Origin: Aquarana catesbeiana
Lineage: Eukaryota > Chordata > Amphibia > Anura > Ranidae
Direction: 5' to 3'
Length of the DNA: 64,000 nt
Assembly (NCBI RefSeq): GCF_042186555.1
Contig: NC_133328.1
Coordinates: forward strand, 614,525,244-614,589,243
Part shown: positions 9,799 to 20,969 of the stretch, piece after piece
How positions within the stretch are numbered: the first letter of the stretch is position 1
Layout: each line of letters starts with the position of its first letter
The notes under the pieces: model-generated
Databases searched by the model: none
What the model was told of the DNA's origin: nothing
The model's input: only the letters and a program-made list of their open reading frames with translations
Program-made: the position numbers and the translations under genes

Positions 9799-10489
9799 AG
9801 TCTTCTTTTACACATGCTAATATTAACTACATTAAACACCACATTGACATCACAAGGTTTTACTTTTGAAAATTGTATGAAGAAAAGAATCTTCATGACA
9901 AAAGATAAAAGTGTCCCGGCATGTGAGAATTATAGCACACAAAAGGTATTGCAATCTGATACAGATTGGCTATTAGACCACCGAGGCAGCACCTGCTCCG
10001 AGATTTAGATCTGTAAATATTCCCAGTTCAGATATATTAGGACACCTGCAACGGGGGAACCGTGATAAGATCACACCAAGCAAAAATGAGGCCATGTGGT
10101 TATCAGAAGAGGGTAAAAATACTAGAAATTACAAAAGTTATCTCTGATAGGGAAAAGGGGGCACACACTGTATTTTAAATATGCGTCAAAGCTGCCCACA
10201 CCAAGTAAACATTTCCCACAGTGTAGTTACACCAATGTAATCAATTGATGTGTTTATTCTTGAAGAAGTCCTCTGCAATCGTTTTTAAAGTGGACTTGAA
10301 CTAAAAAAAAGTGAGGATCTGCTACTTTATAGGAAACATCTAAAAATGTTAATAATGCCCAATTCATACCCTGAAAGATTTACATTTTGTCTTAAATTCT
10401 AACTAGCCCTATTCTAGCCCAGGCACTCCCAAGTCACAATGTCGATGTGCAATCCAAGGCACTGCTGCCTCTGACTGCAGATATACACA

Positions 10490-10730
10490 GGGGGTTATTT
10501 ACGAAAGGTAAATCCATTTTGCACTGCAAGCGCACTTGAACGTGCAGTCGCTCTAAATCTAAGGGGTAGAACTGAAATGAGGGGAAGCTCTGCTGATTTT
10601 ATCTTCCAATCACATGCAAGCTAAAATGCTGTTTTTTATTTTCCTTGCATGTCCCCCTCAGATCTACAGCGACTGCACTTCCAAGTGCACTTGCAGTACA
10701 AAGTGTATTTGCCTTTAGTAAATAACGCCC
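10490..10730. mobile_element. MITE (GGGGGTTATTTACGAAAGG ends)
   Basis: About 50-bp terminal inverted repeats: GGGTTATTTACGAAAGGTAA at the left, and CTTTAGTAAATAACGCCC at the right. The arms continue through CACTGCAAGCGCACTTG and CAAGTGCACTTGCAG. A related element is nested at 45313-45525. Confidence 0.8.
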
Positions 10731-11563
10731 AGTATCTCACAAAAGTGAGTACACCCCACACATTTTTGTAAATATTTTATTCTATCTTTTCATGTGACAA
10801 CACTGAAGAAATGACACTTTGCTACAATGTAAAGTAGTGAGTGTACAGCTTGTATAACAGTGTAAATTTGCTGTCCCCTCAAAATAACTCAACACACAGC
10901 CATTAATGTCTAAACCGCTGGCAACAAAAGTGAGAACACCCCTAAGTGAAAATGTCCAAATTGGGAACCAAAGTGTCAATATTTTGTGTGGCCTCCATTA
11001 TTTTCCAGCACTGCCCCTTGGGCATGGACTTCACCAGAGCTTCACAGGTTGCCACTGTAGTCCTCTTCCACTCCTCCATGACGACATCACAGAGCTGGTG
11101 GATGTTAGAGACCTTGCGCTCCTCCACCTTTCTTTTGAGGATCCCCCACAGATGCTCAATAGGGTTTAGGTCTGAAGACATGCTTGGCCAGTCCACCACC
11201 TTTACCCTCATCTTCTTTAGCAAGGCAGTGGTCTTGGAGGTGTGTTTGGGGTCGTTATGTTGGAATATTGCCCTGCAGCCCAGTCTCCGAAGGGAGGGGA
11301 TCATGCTGTGCTTCAATATGTCACAGTACATGTTGGCATTCATGGTTCCTTCAATGAACTGTAGCTGCCCAGTGCCAGCAGTTTAGACATTAATGGCTGT
11401 GTGTTTAGTTATTTTGAGGGGGCAGCAAATTTACACTGTTATACAAGCTGTACACTCACTACTTTACATTGTAGCAACGTGTCATTTCTTCAGTGTTGTC
11501 ACATGAAAAGATATAAAATATTTACAAAAATGTGAGGGGTGTACTCACTTTTGTAAGATACTG
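10730..11563 (-). mobile_element. internally deleted Tc1-like transposon
   Basis: Long terminal inverted repeats of about 180 bp (left CAGTATCTCACAAAAGTGAG at 10730; right end reading back from 11563, followed by TA). The interior keeps only the C-terminal part of a transposase on the minus strand, so the copy is non-autonomous. The left border abuts the MITE at 10490-10730 without the expected TA. Confidence 0.85.
10942..11343 (-). pseudogene. Tc1 transposase, C-terminal fragment
   Basis: The 133-codon minus-strand frame covers roughly the last 40 percent of a Tc1 transposase. IFQHNDPKHTSK carries the second catalytic Asp. SSDLNPIEHLWG carries the catalytic Glu, in the spacing of a DD34E enzyme. 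The paired-like DNA-binding domain and the first Asp (WSDE motif) are missing because the left half of the gene is deleted, with AGTGCCAGCAG at about 11373-11383 joined to the right inverted repeat. It therefore cannot encode an active transposase. Such decayed Tc1 copies are common in frogs and fish. Confidence 0.85.
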
Positions 11564-11900
11564 TAAAGTGAGATTTGGTGATGTCATTACTGTGCTGCTC
11601 ACTGTTCTCCATGCTGGAGAGGCAGCTGTACTGAGAACCTGCAGTGCAAGAATCTTCCTGCTTCTGCTTTATGCAGATCAGTGCTTCCTCAACCTCTCCC
11701 ACTGCTTCTTGAATTTTCCTCTATCAATCAACAGATCCCCAGTCATCGGGGTGAGAGGGTGGGCTTTCTAACGTGAGGAAGCAAACCCCTGCTCCTTTAC
11801 AAGGATGGATAGCGAGCTCACAGGCAATACTGGTCATTGGTCCTTTGCCCTCTACTTGCCCTTGTTTTAGCACATCTTTTACAGTACAGGTCTTCTTTAA

Positions 11901-12610
11901 AGAGAAATTTTCCTTAAAAAAAAAAAAAAATAAGATTTCCTTGCTGACTTTCTTCTAAACATGCTGGTTTCTTGGCTGTAATGCTGACCCCTATCGCTTA
12001 AAACTGAACTTCGCTCTCTCAATAAACACTGACTATGCTAATCCTTCTGCTACTAACATTAGTAAATAGATAGGAAAGTATATTATATGTACTTGTTTTT
12101 TTTTTAACATCCTTTAGTTACTTCCTGGTTCTTAGGCCTAGGCAAATTATGTCAATATATCCCAGAAGTTTTCAAGAGAGGAAGAGGCATTTTCTCAGCT
12201 AAGCACACCCTCCTGCCTGAGCTAAGGGCAAATAGATTCCAGCAAGTAAATGCTACATAAATCAACTGCCTTTACTCAAGATGGCCACAGGCAGAAATGC
12301 TAGGGGGGGTGTTTTCTGAAATGATTTCCCAGCACAATAAGGCATGGCAACATGGATAGATTTGGGATTTTGCTTTGAATATTAAAAGTTAAATAAACAG
12401 CATTTTTGGTTTGTGGTGCTCAGATGCAGTATAGTTCGGTTTTAAATATGCTGATCTACAACAGGTTCGTAGATCTAAAACGGTATGACAAAAATCTTAA
12501 AATAGGTAGTAACCCCCCCCCCCACACACACACACAAAAAAAGGAAAAATTTCCCTCTGCAAGGTAATATCACAATGTGCCAGTATGCATCACAAACAAG
12601 CACATTATGA
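11901..12610. other. unassigned interval
   Basis: Non-coding. A run at 11917-11931, C run then CA repeat at 12512-12536. No element ends recognised. Confidence 0.4.
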
Positions 12611-12615
12611 GAGAC

Positions 12616-13026
12616 TGTCAGGGCTGGGCTTAGCCCTTCCTTCTCTGAGCTGGCCGCTCAGCTGTGGGCTAATTGCCATCTCCTATCTCTCCACAGTAAA
12701 TCACCTGTTGATATCCTGCTCGTCAGTCCTGCTTACTTAGGCCGTCCAGCCCAGATGATCTCTGCTTTTGCCTTGGTCACATCTCTAGAGACGCTCTCCT
12801 GTGTTCCTGTTAAAGACTTGCTTGGCTGACATTCCTTCTGGCTGCAGATCCTGCTTGCTGTTCTACTACGCTCAACTCTGGCTCCCTGATGTTTTGGCTT
12901 GTCTGACTATCAGTTCCGGTTCCTGAACTCTGGCTACGTTTTGACTACGTTTACCTTTTTTTAAAAAATTATTATTAAACAAGTGAGATTTAACTTCTGT
13001 CTCAGTCTGATTCATGGTTTCTGACA
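12616..13026 (+). mobile_element. solo LTR of an LTR retrotransposon
   Basis: A 411-bp unit begins TGTCAGGGCTGGGC and ends TTTCTGACA, so it has TG...CA termini. It is flanked by a perfect 5-bp duplication GAGAC (12611-12615 and 13027-13031). An ATTATTAAAC stretch near the 3' side could hold the polyadenylation signal. No gag-pol sequence is attached, so this is a recombination product. A short relative (CTGTCAGGGGTTTTAGCCC) lies at 54048. Ty3/gypsy affiliation is likely but inferred. Confidence 0.75.
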
Positions 13027-13231
13027 GAGACTTACCTTAAGTTCTATGTTGTATGGGTGTTTATTTGTAGTGTAGTATTAATTTTGGTATTTAGTGTTAA
13101 TGGCTGTTATTAGTAATTTTGTAGTGTTTTTGCATCTTGTTCAGTTTATTGTTGTGATTGTGTGTTGTCTTTGTGAAGTGTGTCTGTGTTGTAACAAATT
13201 CCCAATTTCCATTTGGGATTAATAAAGTATT

Positions 13232-13530
13232 CTGTAACACAAAGCCCTCCAGCGGCGCTCTGTCACCACTGACAGGGCTTCTATCTTCTCCCGGTCTTCC
13301 TTCTGGGTTCGCGGGCTCCGATCATTTGAATGGCCGAACTTTAATGGACGCCACTGCCGCAGCACACCACTCTGAAGGGACGGCATGTTGTCCATTCAGA
13401 GCACAGTGTGCATGCACCGGTGATGTCAATGGCTGCAGATGTAGTGAATATCACCTTATACGGTGCAAGTTTAGGAGATATTCCTTGTACCTACAGGTAC
13501 ATATTATAAGCTTACATGTAGGTACAAGTG
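13232..13530. repeat. ranid interspersed repeat
   Basis: AGCGGCGCTCTGTCACCACT onward resembles GCGCTGCGCTGTCACTGATA at 27631, in the same order with CTTCTTTCTG and the ATGATGCCAC block. It ends with a palindromic TACCTACAGGTAC and TACATGTAGGTA segment (13488-13525). Copies are divergent. 13027-13231 is unassigned. Confidence 0.55.
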
Positions 13531-14485
13531 AGCAAGCGCTTTAAGTCCTTATCTTGGGTCAGTGGTCCTACTTGTGCAACTGGATCAGGCTAGCAACTAG
13601 GCACCTAACATTTGCAGAACAAGTCAGCTACGACCGGCTCTATGTGTTTCTCTGGACAGGTTATTTTTATTTCAAGTAGGAGGAAGCTGAGGCATCCATA
13701 CAAGTACCACCGAGTCCCCAGTCAAATGGCTTTAGCTATGCTTTCCACGATCGTTCTTTTTACCCACAAGAAAGGGGGAGAAAATTGTTGGCCTGGTCAA
13801 TGCAGACTGTGCAATGACCAGAAACTCACACCTTGGCTCAGGAATGTAACCAAACAGAGGAAAAGCCTCGGAATCAACATGCAGAGGCCAAATCTTGCAT
13901 GTGCCATGGGCTCAGCTGCAGCGAACACTCATGTAAAAGCACTGAAAGTGGCCATAACAATCGTCAGCTGATCAGCCCACAATAATCTGAATTCAGCACA
14001 CACTGGGGGACAACTATAGAACTTGCACTTGCAGAAAACCAGGAAAAATCTACATTATGTTCAGTTTATCCGAAGGGGTGAGTATTTTATTTCAATACGT
14101 TAAAAAAATAAATAAAACTGTTCCTACTTTGTTGTTTGGAAAATATTTAAAAATTTCTCAGGTTTTTTTTTCTCAAGCACAGTGACAGCCCAAATTTCAA
14201 TGTGATATTGATAAAAAAGCCCCAGTTGCCTTTACCAAAAAAGCTGGTGATTCAACGAAGGAAATGCTTTAAAAATAAAAATGTTCCTTGCTGGTGTCTG
14301 TGTCCAGTGGAGGTGCTCTCATAAGAATAGTGTGCCCCCCCACCCCCCCGTCCTATTCATCCCAGGCGATCAAGGTATGGAAGTGTCACACAAAGGCCGC
14401 CCAGGACAGGTTGTGAGAACATGACCCACTGGGCAAGGACACAATTATAAACTTGACCTACTTATTGGGAGTAAGACATACGGAA
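13531..14485. other. unassigned interval
   Basis: No exon-like conserved peptide and no recognised repeat. C run at 14335-14350. Confidence 0.4.
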
Positions 14486-14735
14486 CGTCACGTCCAATTA
14501 CACTCACTCCCGGCGCCGCAGCCTTGTGGGGACGGATGATGACAGGCTGTGTATCGGGAGCGGACAGGCGGAAAGCCAGATACAGGATTTGAAAACAAAC
14601 CTTGCACGCATGCCCTTCAAACTGCCAATATTGCAGTGCGATAGTGGGGAGGATCGGAAAGCGGGAGAGCTCAGCGCTAGGCACAGTTGCCAAGCTCTCG
14701 AGTGCGATGCCCTGTGGCAAGCTGCTTTTCCAAAA
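14486..14735 (-). promoter_or_regulatory. CpG-rich block, possible alternative cyrib first exon/promoter
   Basis: Hand count gives about 17 CpG in about 250 bp, near the number expected from base composition, against a strongly CpG-poor non-repeat background. I see no terminal inverted repeats. On the minus strand a donor-like GGA|GTGAGT falls at 14507-14502, and ACGTGACGTT (CRE-like) lies just beyond it. Position, about 7 kb upstream of exon A on the same strand, would suit an untranslated first exon. This is inference only. Confidence 0.25.
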
Positions 14736-15289
14736 TAACAAATGAAGGGAAAATTTTTGAGGTATCAACCAATGGCAGTGCAATGAGTGGCTGCTGAGAA
14801 TGAAGCAAGTTCATGAATGATCTCAATGGTATAACCTTCCAGAGCACGGTTCCTGTATGCCATAAGAAAATGATCTTCTGATGTGATTTTATAGAGGAGA
14901 ACTCCAGGTTAGATATTATGGGGTCAGTCCACCAAATTGGCATTTCAACTTTTTGGCTGCTGCTGGAAAGCTAAACCATTGAATTGTTCCATATAACTGA
15001 AAGACTCTGTGCTCAGTTCCTAGATCTACCATACACATCACAATGGGGTCCAGCTCTTCCTGATGGATACTTGTTTTTTACTACATTGTGGAGGAAAACA
15101 CCTAAAGATGGGCGGCAGCACCCAAAACTCTGCACAATCTCACCACTAGTCTCCAAGAGTAAAACAAGCCAGTGGGTGGCTCAATGTGTAACTCAAATAT
15201 CATTTTTGGGTGGATAAACCTTTTACATTGGAAACATTGCTAATGGAAATGCATTTATATGAAGCCTATCCTGCTTCTAACTAACACTG

Positions 15290-15500
15290 TTTTACTTCCT
15301 CCATCAGCTCATCCCCCACAGCTATTACCTTTTGTATCAATTGACCCTCCCTTTTTAGATTGTAAGCTCTAATGAGCAGGGCCCTCTGATTCCTCTTGTA
15401 CCAAATTGTAATGTAACTGTAATGTCTGCCTTCGTTTTGTTAAGAGCTGCACAAACTGTTGGCGCCAAATAAAACCTGTATAATAATTATAATAATAATA
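15290..15500 (+). mobile_element. LINE 3'-end fragment (same family as 63051-63510)
   Basis: CATCAGCTCATCCCCCACAG, then TTAGATTGTAAGCTCT, GAGCAGGGCCCTCT and CCTGTATAATAATTATAATA match the 3' untranslated end of the LINE tail at 63300-63507. This is a 5'-truncated insertion that ends in an ATA/TAA microsatellite. 14736-15289 shows nothing. Confidence 0.7.
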
Positions 15501-15866
15501 TATGTTCTTTGTTTCTGTATGCACCTTTGCTTAACAAAAAAATTCTTTCAAATAAATGAAAATGTGTGAAAGTTTTAGATCTTCCACAGAAAACACATTC
15601 TCTCTAATACTGGTGTAAATAGAAATAATTTGATTAGGTTGCTGGTTGGTAACAAACTGCTTTGGGTCTATTCTCCAATGAGATTAAATGTCCAAAAGCT
15701 GGAGACAAGATATTGGTTCTGTGAGGGGGAAAAAAAAAAAAACTTGCCATTACACACAATGCAACATTTCATTGTCCTCCATCGACTATTTAAGATAGGG
15801 AGCTCACCTATAGACTGTAACCCTGGGGAGAAGTGCTTCTGATAAAAAATGTCTACATAAACTTAA

Positions 15867-16200
15867 AAGTAGAACTATAGGCTTTTTCTTGGGGGGTGGG
15901 GGGTAGGGGTAGAGTAAGGGAGGGTTATAACCCCTGTAAGTTTTTTATTTACTTTTTTGCCAACTGTGTCCCATTGTGGAGGTTTACCTTCACTTCCTGT
16001 CCCATAGGCAAAACAAGGAGAGAGGAAATCCCTGCTAATTAAGGGAATCCCTTGGGACCCCTCCGGTCACCAGTGTACCCATTGTTAGATTTCCCATCTT
16101 ATTACTTTTTTTTTTTAGGAACAACCAAAAATTTGGGATTTTTTTTTTTTTTTTTACTTTCACTTTCAATGATAAAAGTTATTAGAGAGTAAATCTCCTA
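15867..16200 (+). mobile_element. TTAA MITE (AAGTAGAACTATAGGC family)
   Basis: TTAA at 15863-15866 followed by AAGTAGAACTATAGGC. The interior (GGGTTATAACCCCTGTAAG, TTCCTGTCCCATAGGC, AAATTTGGGATT) matches in the opposite orientation the element at 58123-58430 and fragments at 16925-16990 and 17925-18107. The right end is unclear among T runs. Confidence 0.6.
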
Positions 16201-17250
16201 GGGTCCAGGTGTTCGAAACCTTCTCCACTACAAAAAAAAAAAAAAAAAATTGCCTTTATTATACTTTATTGTCATAGTAGCTCATTGGTGTGTTTTATCC
16301 TGAATCAAATGCTGGCGCACAGTCAGCAGGATTGATGTTGCAGCGGGGTCAACCAATCAGCAGCACTGTCAAAGGGACCTCTCAGGAGCCTCTGATTTGG
16401 CAGAGAGCACCGGCTTTGTATACAAGATTTACAGGTTTGTATGTTAAGAACAAGCGGGTCTGTTTTGCACATTGTAAAAATGATAACGCTGCAAAAATCC
16501 CAACACGCAAGACGTCACAATGCTTTTAAAGCACATTCGAAACCAAAGTTAAACTTTGCCTTATGGTGACATCTAGTGGTGAGATTTGAGAAGGCAGCAA
16601 AGGTGAAAACACAGGCTGAAAATGGGAAAAGAAAAAGGGTTTTAGGTCAAAGTATTTAATTGTTTTTTTTTTAAGTGTAGAAGTTTTAAAAATATATAAT
16701 TTGCTATGTGTGTCTGTGTACAATTTAATGTTATTTTCTCTGACAGATCCAATGATCCGTTTCTACCTATGTTTGTAAGGAAGCAACACATTGGAAGCCC
16801 TGAATCTTACACTCTTATACTCTGTGCCCTGCTCATCCCTCCATCATGAGATGCTGACAGCACAAGCCCCTAAAGAATCCATTGCAACACAAAAAACATC
16901 TATTGCCATCACACATTTTTTTCTAATTTGGATAGAGTAGGGAAAGGTTATAACCTCTGTCAGGTTTTAGGCCATCTGTATCTCATTAAAGCCTAACCCC
17001 ACATTTAACGTCACTCTAAATCATTTGTTTGGGCTGTGCTGGACCAAAAACCAACAATTTACTGCACAAACAGGTGCACTGTATTAACTGTATGTAGCTA
17101 CCAGTTACTTACAGTATACAAGGCTGTGTTCTGGCAGTGGGATGGGGACTTCAGCGCTGCTTAGCCATTCACAGGAAGCTTGCTATTCCATGAACGAATA
17201 CAAAGTTTCCTCTAAATGGCTGAGGCGTCATGATGTCTGCCTCAGCCAAT
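16201..17250. other. mostly unassigned interval
   Basis: A run at 16231-16249. A fragment of the 15867 family (GGTTATAACCTCTGTCAGG) is at 16947-16966. No exon seen. Confidence 0.4.
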
Positions 17251-17254
17251 CAGA

Positions 17255-17855
17255 AGCGCTAGGGTTAATTTACTAAATCTGGAGCAGTTCTGCATAGAAA
17301 CCAATCAGTTTCTAACTAAACACACACACTAACTAAAAAAAAAAACAAACTGCTTCCTGCCCACTGTATAGAGAAATGACAGACGGGCGGGAACACTCTT
17401 GTTCTGGGAGGATGTCATATGATGTCCTCCCATTCTGGGTGCACATGTGGGCCCGGGGAGGGCACACAGCGCAGTATCGGTAGTGCACTGTGTCCCTCGG
17501 ACACAGCACATCACCGATCATGGTAAAGAGCCTATGACGTAGGCTCTTTACCATGTGATCACAAGCTGATCACAGTGTAAAAAGGAAATGCTGGTTATCG
17601 GCATTCCTCTCCTCGCGCTGACAGTGTGTCAGGAGAGGAGAGACAGTAAGCGACATTCCTCAGCGGAGACACCTGCACTGACAATCAGGGCACTGATCAT
17701 TACAATGTCCTGATTATCAGTGCTGCACTTAAGTACCCACCGGTAATACAAATTTTGTTTGGGTACAGTTCCACGACTGAGCAATTGTCATTCAAAGTGT
17801 GACAGCGCTGAAAGATAAAAATTGGCCTGGGCAGGAAGGGGGTGAAAGTGGTTAA
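17255..17855. repeat. repeat fragments, including a GTGGTTAA-ended element
   Basis: 17262-17330 resembles the end of the 'tttactaaa' MITE (see 22212-22389). 17340-17855 ends GGTGAAAGTGGTTAA, like the right end of the TTAACCACTT family. It contains the palindrome TGGTAAAGAGCC...GGCTCTTTACCA (17521-17553) and CATGTGATCACAAGC. Confidence 0.5.
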
Positions 17856-17919
17856 AGGGACAATAAACGAGGCGCTAGGCAGCAGGCTTGACACCAATGC
17901 CTTAGACAGTTATCAAATT

Positions 17920-18107
17920 ACCATAGGAACAAATGTCCCCAACTGGAATATTCCCCTTTATTCTGTTCTGGTGACAACTCAATTTTAAGAAGGTGAATTC
18001 TCCCTGAGGGGGCACAGACAGCAATAAAAACCTGATGATGTTTCTAAACTCCCTCCACTCTATCCAAATACAGAAAACAAGTTTTGCCTCCAGTTATACT
18101 TTAGGGG
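17920..18107 (-). mobile_element. TTAA MITE fragment
   Basis: Contains CTCTATCCAAATACAG and TTTTGCCTCCAGTTATACTTT. This is the same end as at 58370-58430, where it runs into TTAA; here the terminal TTAA has decayed to TTAG. Confidence 0.5.
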
Positions 18108-18173
18108 GTCAGGAAAGGAGGCTTCTTTCAAACTAAAAGGTGGAACCTTATTATTAGGTTACAATATACAATT

Positions 18174-18447
18174 TAAGGCTGGGTTCACACCTATGCAAAT
18201 TGGATGTGAGTTTCCCTGCATCCAATTCGCATAGCAGGAGAATGCGACTGGCTCTCTATGGAGCTAGTTCACATATCTCCGGGGCAGCTGCGGAGCGCAC
18301 TGCACAGACGGTGTGCGTCTTTAGCTCCATTTCGGGGGCAAAATTCAGGAAAAGATTCGTACCTGATTCATCCCTGAACCGGATTATAGGGGCGCACAGC
18401 GTTCCTATGCGATCCACAACTGGTTCCAGTGTGAACCAAGCCTAAAA
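18174..18447. mobile_element. MITE (AGGCTGGGTTCACAC ends)
   Basis: Left AAGGCTGGGTTCACACCTAT and right AGTGTGAACCAAGCCTAAAA are inverted. The interior has GCATCCAATTCGCATAGCAG and GGGGCGCACAGCG. Truncated relatives start at 18573 and 48069. Confidence 0.75.
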
Positions 18448-18572
18448 GGGATCCATCCACATACCTCTTCAAAAAGGCAATGATGAAGCTGCCTGATACC
18501 TGTGCAGATCATGGCTGGCTGAGTTGGAACACGGAGCCAGTTCCTTTCCCAGGAGCCTCAAAATGTGGCTTT

Positions 18573-18780
18573 TAGGCTGGATTCACGCTAGTGTGAGGCC
18601 AGACATCGCATGTAATTTGCACCGCATTGTTGTGCACATCACATGCGATGTCTGTGCGATGCAAATTCAGCCATACAAACTGTATGTGCTGAAATTGCAT
18701 CACATTGGCACCAAATTGGTGCAGGACGCTGTATTCATTTATTTTGGACATGCTGCTGCAATTGCCTGCCTAGTGTTTGC
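18573..18780. mobile_element. truncated MITE of the 'ggattcacgc' group
   Basis: Left end TTAGGCTGGATTCACGCTAG. The interior has inverted GACATCGCATGTAATTTG and CACATGCGATGTCTG. No right end found; the 89-codon frame across it is chance. 18781-19124 shows nothing. Confidence 0.5.
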
Positions 18781-19132
18781 ATCCAGGGACTAGAAGACCA
18801 ATCTTTTAAGTTTCTTTTAAGTTTCTAAATGACTAAAAATACTCTGATCTGTTTTTTTTTCTTGATTTACTGAAACATTACTGCTCTTCATTGATTCAGG
18901 ACAAAAGGCAGTACCCCATTCCTGCAAAAGGGCAGCTCCATGCAAAAATGTGTGGTAATTCAGTTAAGTTAATTCAGAGTCAAATGGGTTACCCTCTGAC
19001 ATCTTGCATTTGTTGAGGACTCCAGCGGAGTGATCTCCCTGCTACAATTCTATGCCCAGTCTCTGCTCACTGTGGGGTGCTCATGCCCTTTTTGGGTGTT
19101 CTCACATATCAATCGGCATTAACTACCTAAAG

Positions 19133-19286
19133 CAGGGGTCTCAAACTGGTGGCCCTCGAGCTGTGAAACTACAAGTCCCATCTTGCCTCTGACTGTGGGA
19201 GTCATGCTTGTAACCGTCAGCCTTGCAATGCCTCATGGGACTTGTAGATCCGCAACAGCTGGAGGGCCGCCAGTTTGAGACCCCTG
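19133..19286. mobile_element. hAT-type MITE with 8-bp target duplication
   Basis: 154 bp beginning CAGGGGTCTCAAACTGGTGG and ending CAGTTTGAGACCCCTG. Flanked by ACCTAAAG (19125-19132) and ACCAAAAG (19287-19294), an 8-bp duplication with one change. It contains ACTACAAGTCCCAT and ATGGGACTTGTAG. CAGGGGT...ACCCCTG ends with 8-bp duplications are typical of hAT elements. Confidence 0.8.
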
Positions 19287-19657
19287 ACCAAAAGCATGTG
19301 CAGGCCTGAGGACTAACTCGCTGCATAGAAATCACCTCCAGACTCCCTGAAAGAAATAAGTAATTGAAAGACATAAGTAATAAGTTTATTCCGTTGTCTT
19401 TTTTTTGGATAGAATGACCCTTTACATGCATTCTTTGTACACATAAACTGTACCTATGACCCTAGAAACCCTGGAGCGGTGTGCTCATTTAAAAGGGGTT
19501 ATTGCATGATTTTAGCAGTAATATTGAAAGGTAAAAACACCTATAACATATTTTGGGGCTAAAAACTGGAAATAAACTGGAGGCAGGCGGCAAAAAATTC
19601 AAAGCAGATGGTGTACCCTGGTGGGAACGGATTCCAGACACCAGGCTTTTACCTTTA

Positions 19658-19994
19658 GACCCCTTCCACACTGGGGCGGTTTTTAGGCGCTTTAGCGCTG
19701 GAAATAGCCTCTGCTAAGCTCCTGAAAACCACCTCCCATTCATTCCAGGGTCACTTTTCACACTCGGCGGTGCGCTTGTGGGACGTTCCGAAAAGTTCTG
19801 CAAGCAGCATCTCCGTGGCGGGTTGGGAGGGCTGTATTTAGCGCTCCCAAGACGCCCTGCCCATTTAAATGAATGGGCAGCGGGGTTAAAAGCACCCTGC
19901 TAGTGGGTGAAAAGGCGCCGCTTAAACATCAGTAAAGCGCCGCTAAAACGTGTGGCACTTTACCGCGAACGTGGCCCCAGTGTTAAAGGGGTCT
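19658..19994. mobile_element. MITE (GACCCCTTCCACACTGGGG ends)
   Basis: Left GACCCCTTCCACACTGGGGC, right GTGGCCCCAGTGTTAAAGGG inverted. The interior has TAGGCGCTTTAGCGCTGG and GCCCATTTAAATGAATGGGC. Same family as 22409-22734. 19295-19657 shows nothing. Confidence 0.75.
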
Positions 19995-20180
19995 TAATGT
20001 AAATTGATGGTTTTGGAGGTAATTAAGCAGGATTAGCTAACTAATGGCTGTCACTAGGTAAAATGCATCATTGTTCCAAAGAGCAAAGTCTGGGACACTG
20101 ACACAGAGCAGGCTATGAAAAGTATGGTCGTGGTCATACAGCACAGCAAGGGAGGCTAATAATACACTTCCCACAAATTA

Positions 20181-20969
20181 CCGTATTTATCGGCGTATAA
20201 CACGCACTTTTTTCCCCTTAAAATCAGGGGAAAGTCGCAGGTGCGTGTTATACGCTGATCCCCTGCGATCCCGAGCTGTCACAATTTTAAAATTGCTGAC
20301 CGCGATTTGAAAATGGCGCCGCCGGCGCCGAAATACACCGAGCCGGTCCTCGGCTCTTTCCGGCGGCTCTCGTTTACTTTCGGCTCCACTCGTAGTCCCG
20401 AGCGGAGCTATCCGAACCTACTCGGCTAGGTTCGGATAGCTCCGCTCGGGACTGCGAGTGGAGCCGAAAGTGAACGAGAGCCGCCGGAAAGAGCCGAGGA
20501 CCGGCTCGGTGTATTTCGGCGCCATTTTCAAATCGCGGTCGGCGATTTTAAAGCTCAGGACAGGGGATCGAAGGCTGCACTGGGGAAGGCTGCACTGGGG
20601 AAGGCTGCACTGGGGAAGGCTGCACTGGGGAAGGCTGCACTGGGGAAGGCTGCACTGGGGAAGGCTGCACTGGGGAAGGCTGCACTGACATGGCTGTACT
20701 GACATGGCTGTACTGACATGGCTGCACTAACAAGGCTGCACTGAGAAGGCTGCACTGACATGGCTGCACTGACATGGCTGCACTAACAAGGCTGCACTGG
20801 GGAAGGCTGCACTGACATGGCTGCACTGAGAAGGCTGCAATGATGGGCATTTAAATGTAAGTTTTTTTTCCTTCAACTTCCCTCCTAAAAGTTTTTTTTT
20901 CCTTAAAATTCCCTCCTAAATTGGGGTGCGTGTTATACGCCGGTGCGTGTTATACGCCGATAAATACGG
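20181..20969. mobile_element. TA-flanked MITE with large palindrome and 15-bp tandem repeat
   Basis: Ends CCGTATTTATCGGCGTATAA and GTTATACGCCGATAAATACG, flanked by TA on both sides. A GC-rich palindrome (arms about 20270-20421 and 20427-20555) sits beside a tandem array (20568-20840). The GGTGCGTGTTATACGCC end block is duplicated near 20925-20956. The 68-100-codon frames across the array are artefacts. No transposase is present. Confidence 0.8.
20568..20840 (+). repeat. 15-bp tandem repeat (GGCTGCACTGGGGAA)
   Basis: Seven consecutive near-identical units to about 20680, then about ten degenerate units with TGACATGGCTG, TAACAAGGCTG and TGAGAAGGCTG variants. All units keep the CTGCACT or CTGTACT core. 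Not CRISPR: there are no unique spacers. Confidence 0.9.

Larger units (their letters stand above)
10289..11896. mobile_element. possible TTAA MITE hosting two younger insertions
   Basis: TTAA at 10285-10288 precedes AGTGGACTTGAACT. TTAA at 11897-11900 follows AGTACAGGTCTTCT, a degenerate inverted match. Inside lie the MITE at 10490-10730 and the Tc1 remnant at 10730-11563. The pairing of the ends is weak, so this is tentative. 9799-10284 is unassigned. Confidence 0.4.

Noticed and set aside
13158..13971. Frames of 128 and 119 codons
   Set aside because: The first overlaps a ranid repeat; neither shows a conserved peptide.
20568..20840. Regularly spaced repeats that could be mistaken for a CRISPR array
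   Set aside because: Units are contiguous 15-mers without unique spacers, in a vertebrate MITE.
20418..20850. Frames with repeated QCSLP and RLHWG peptides
   Set aside because: Translation of the 15-bp tandem repeat.
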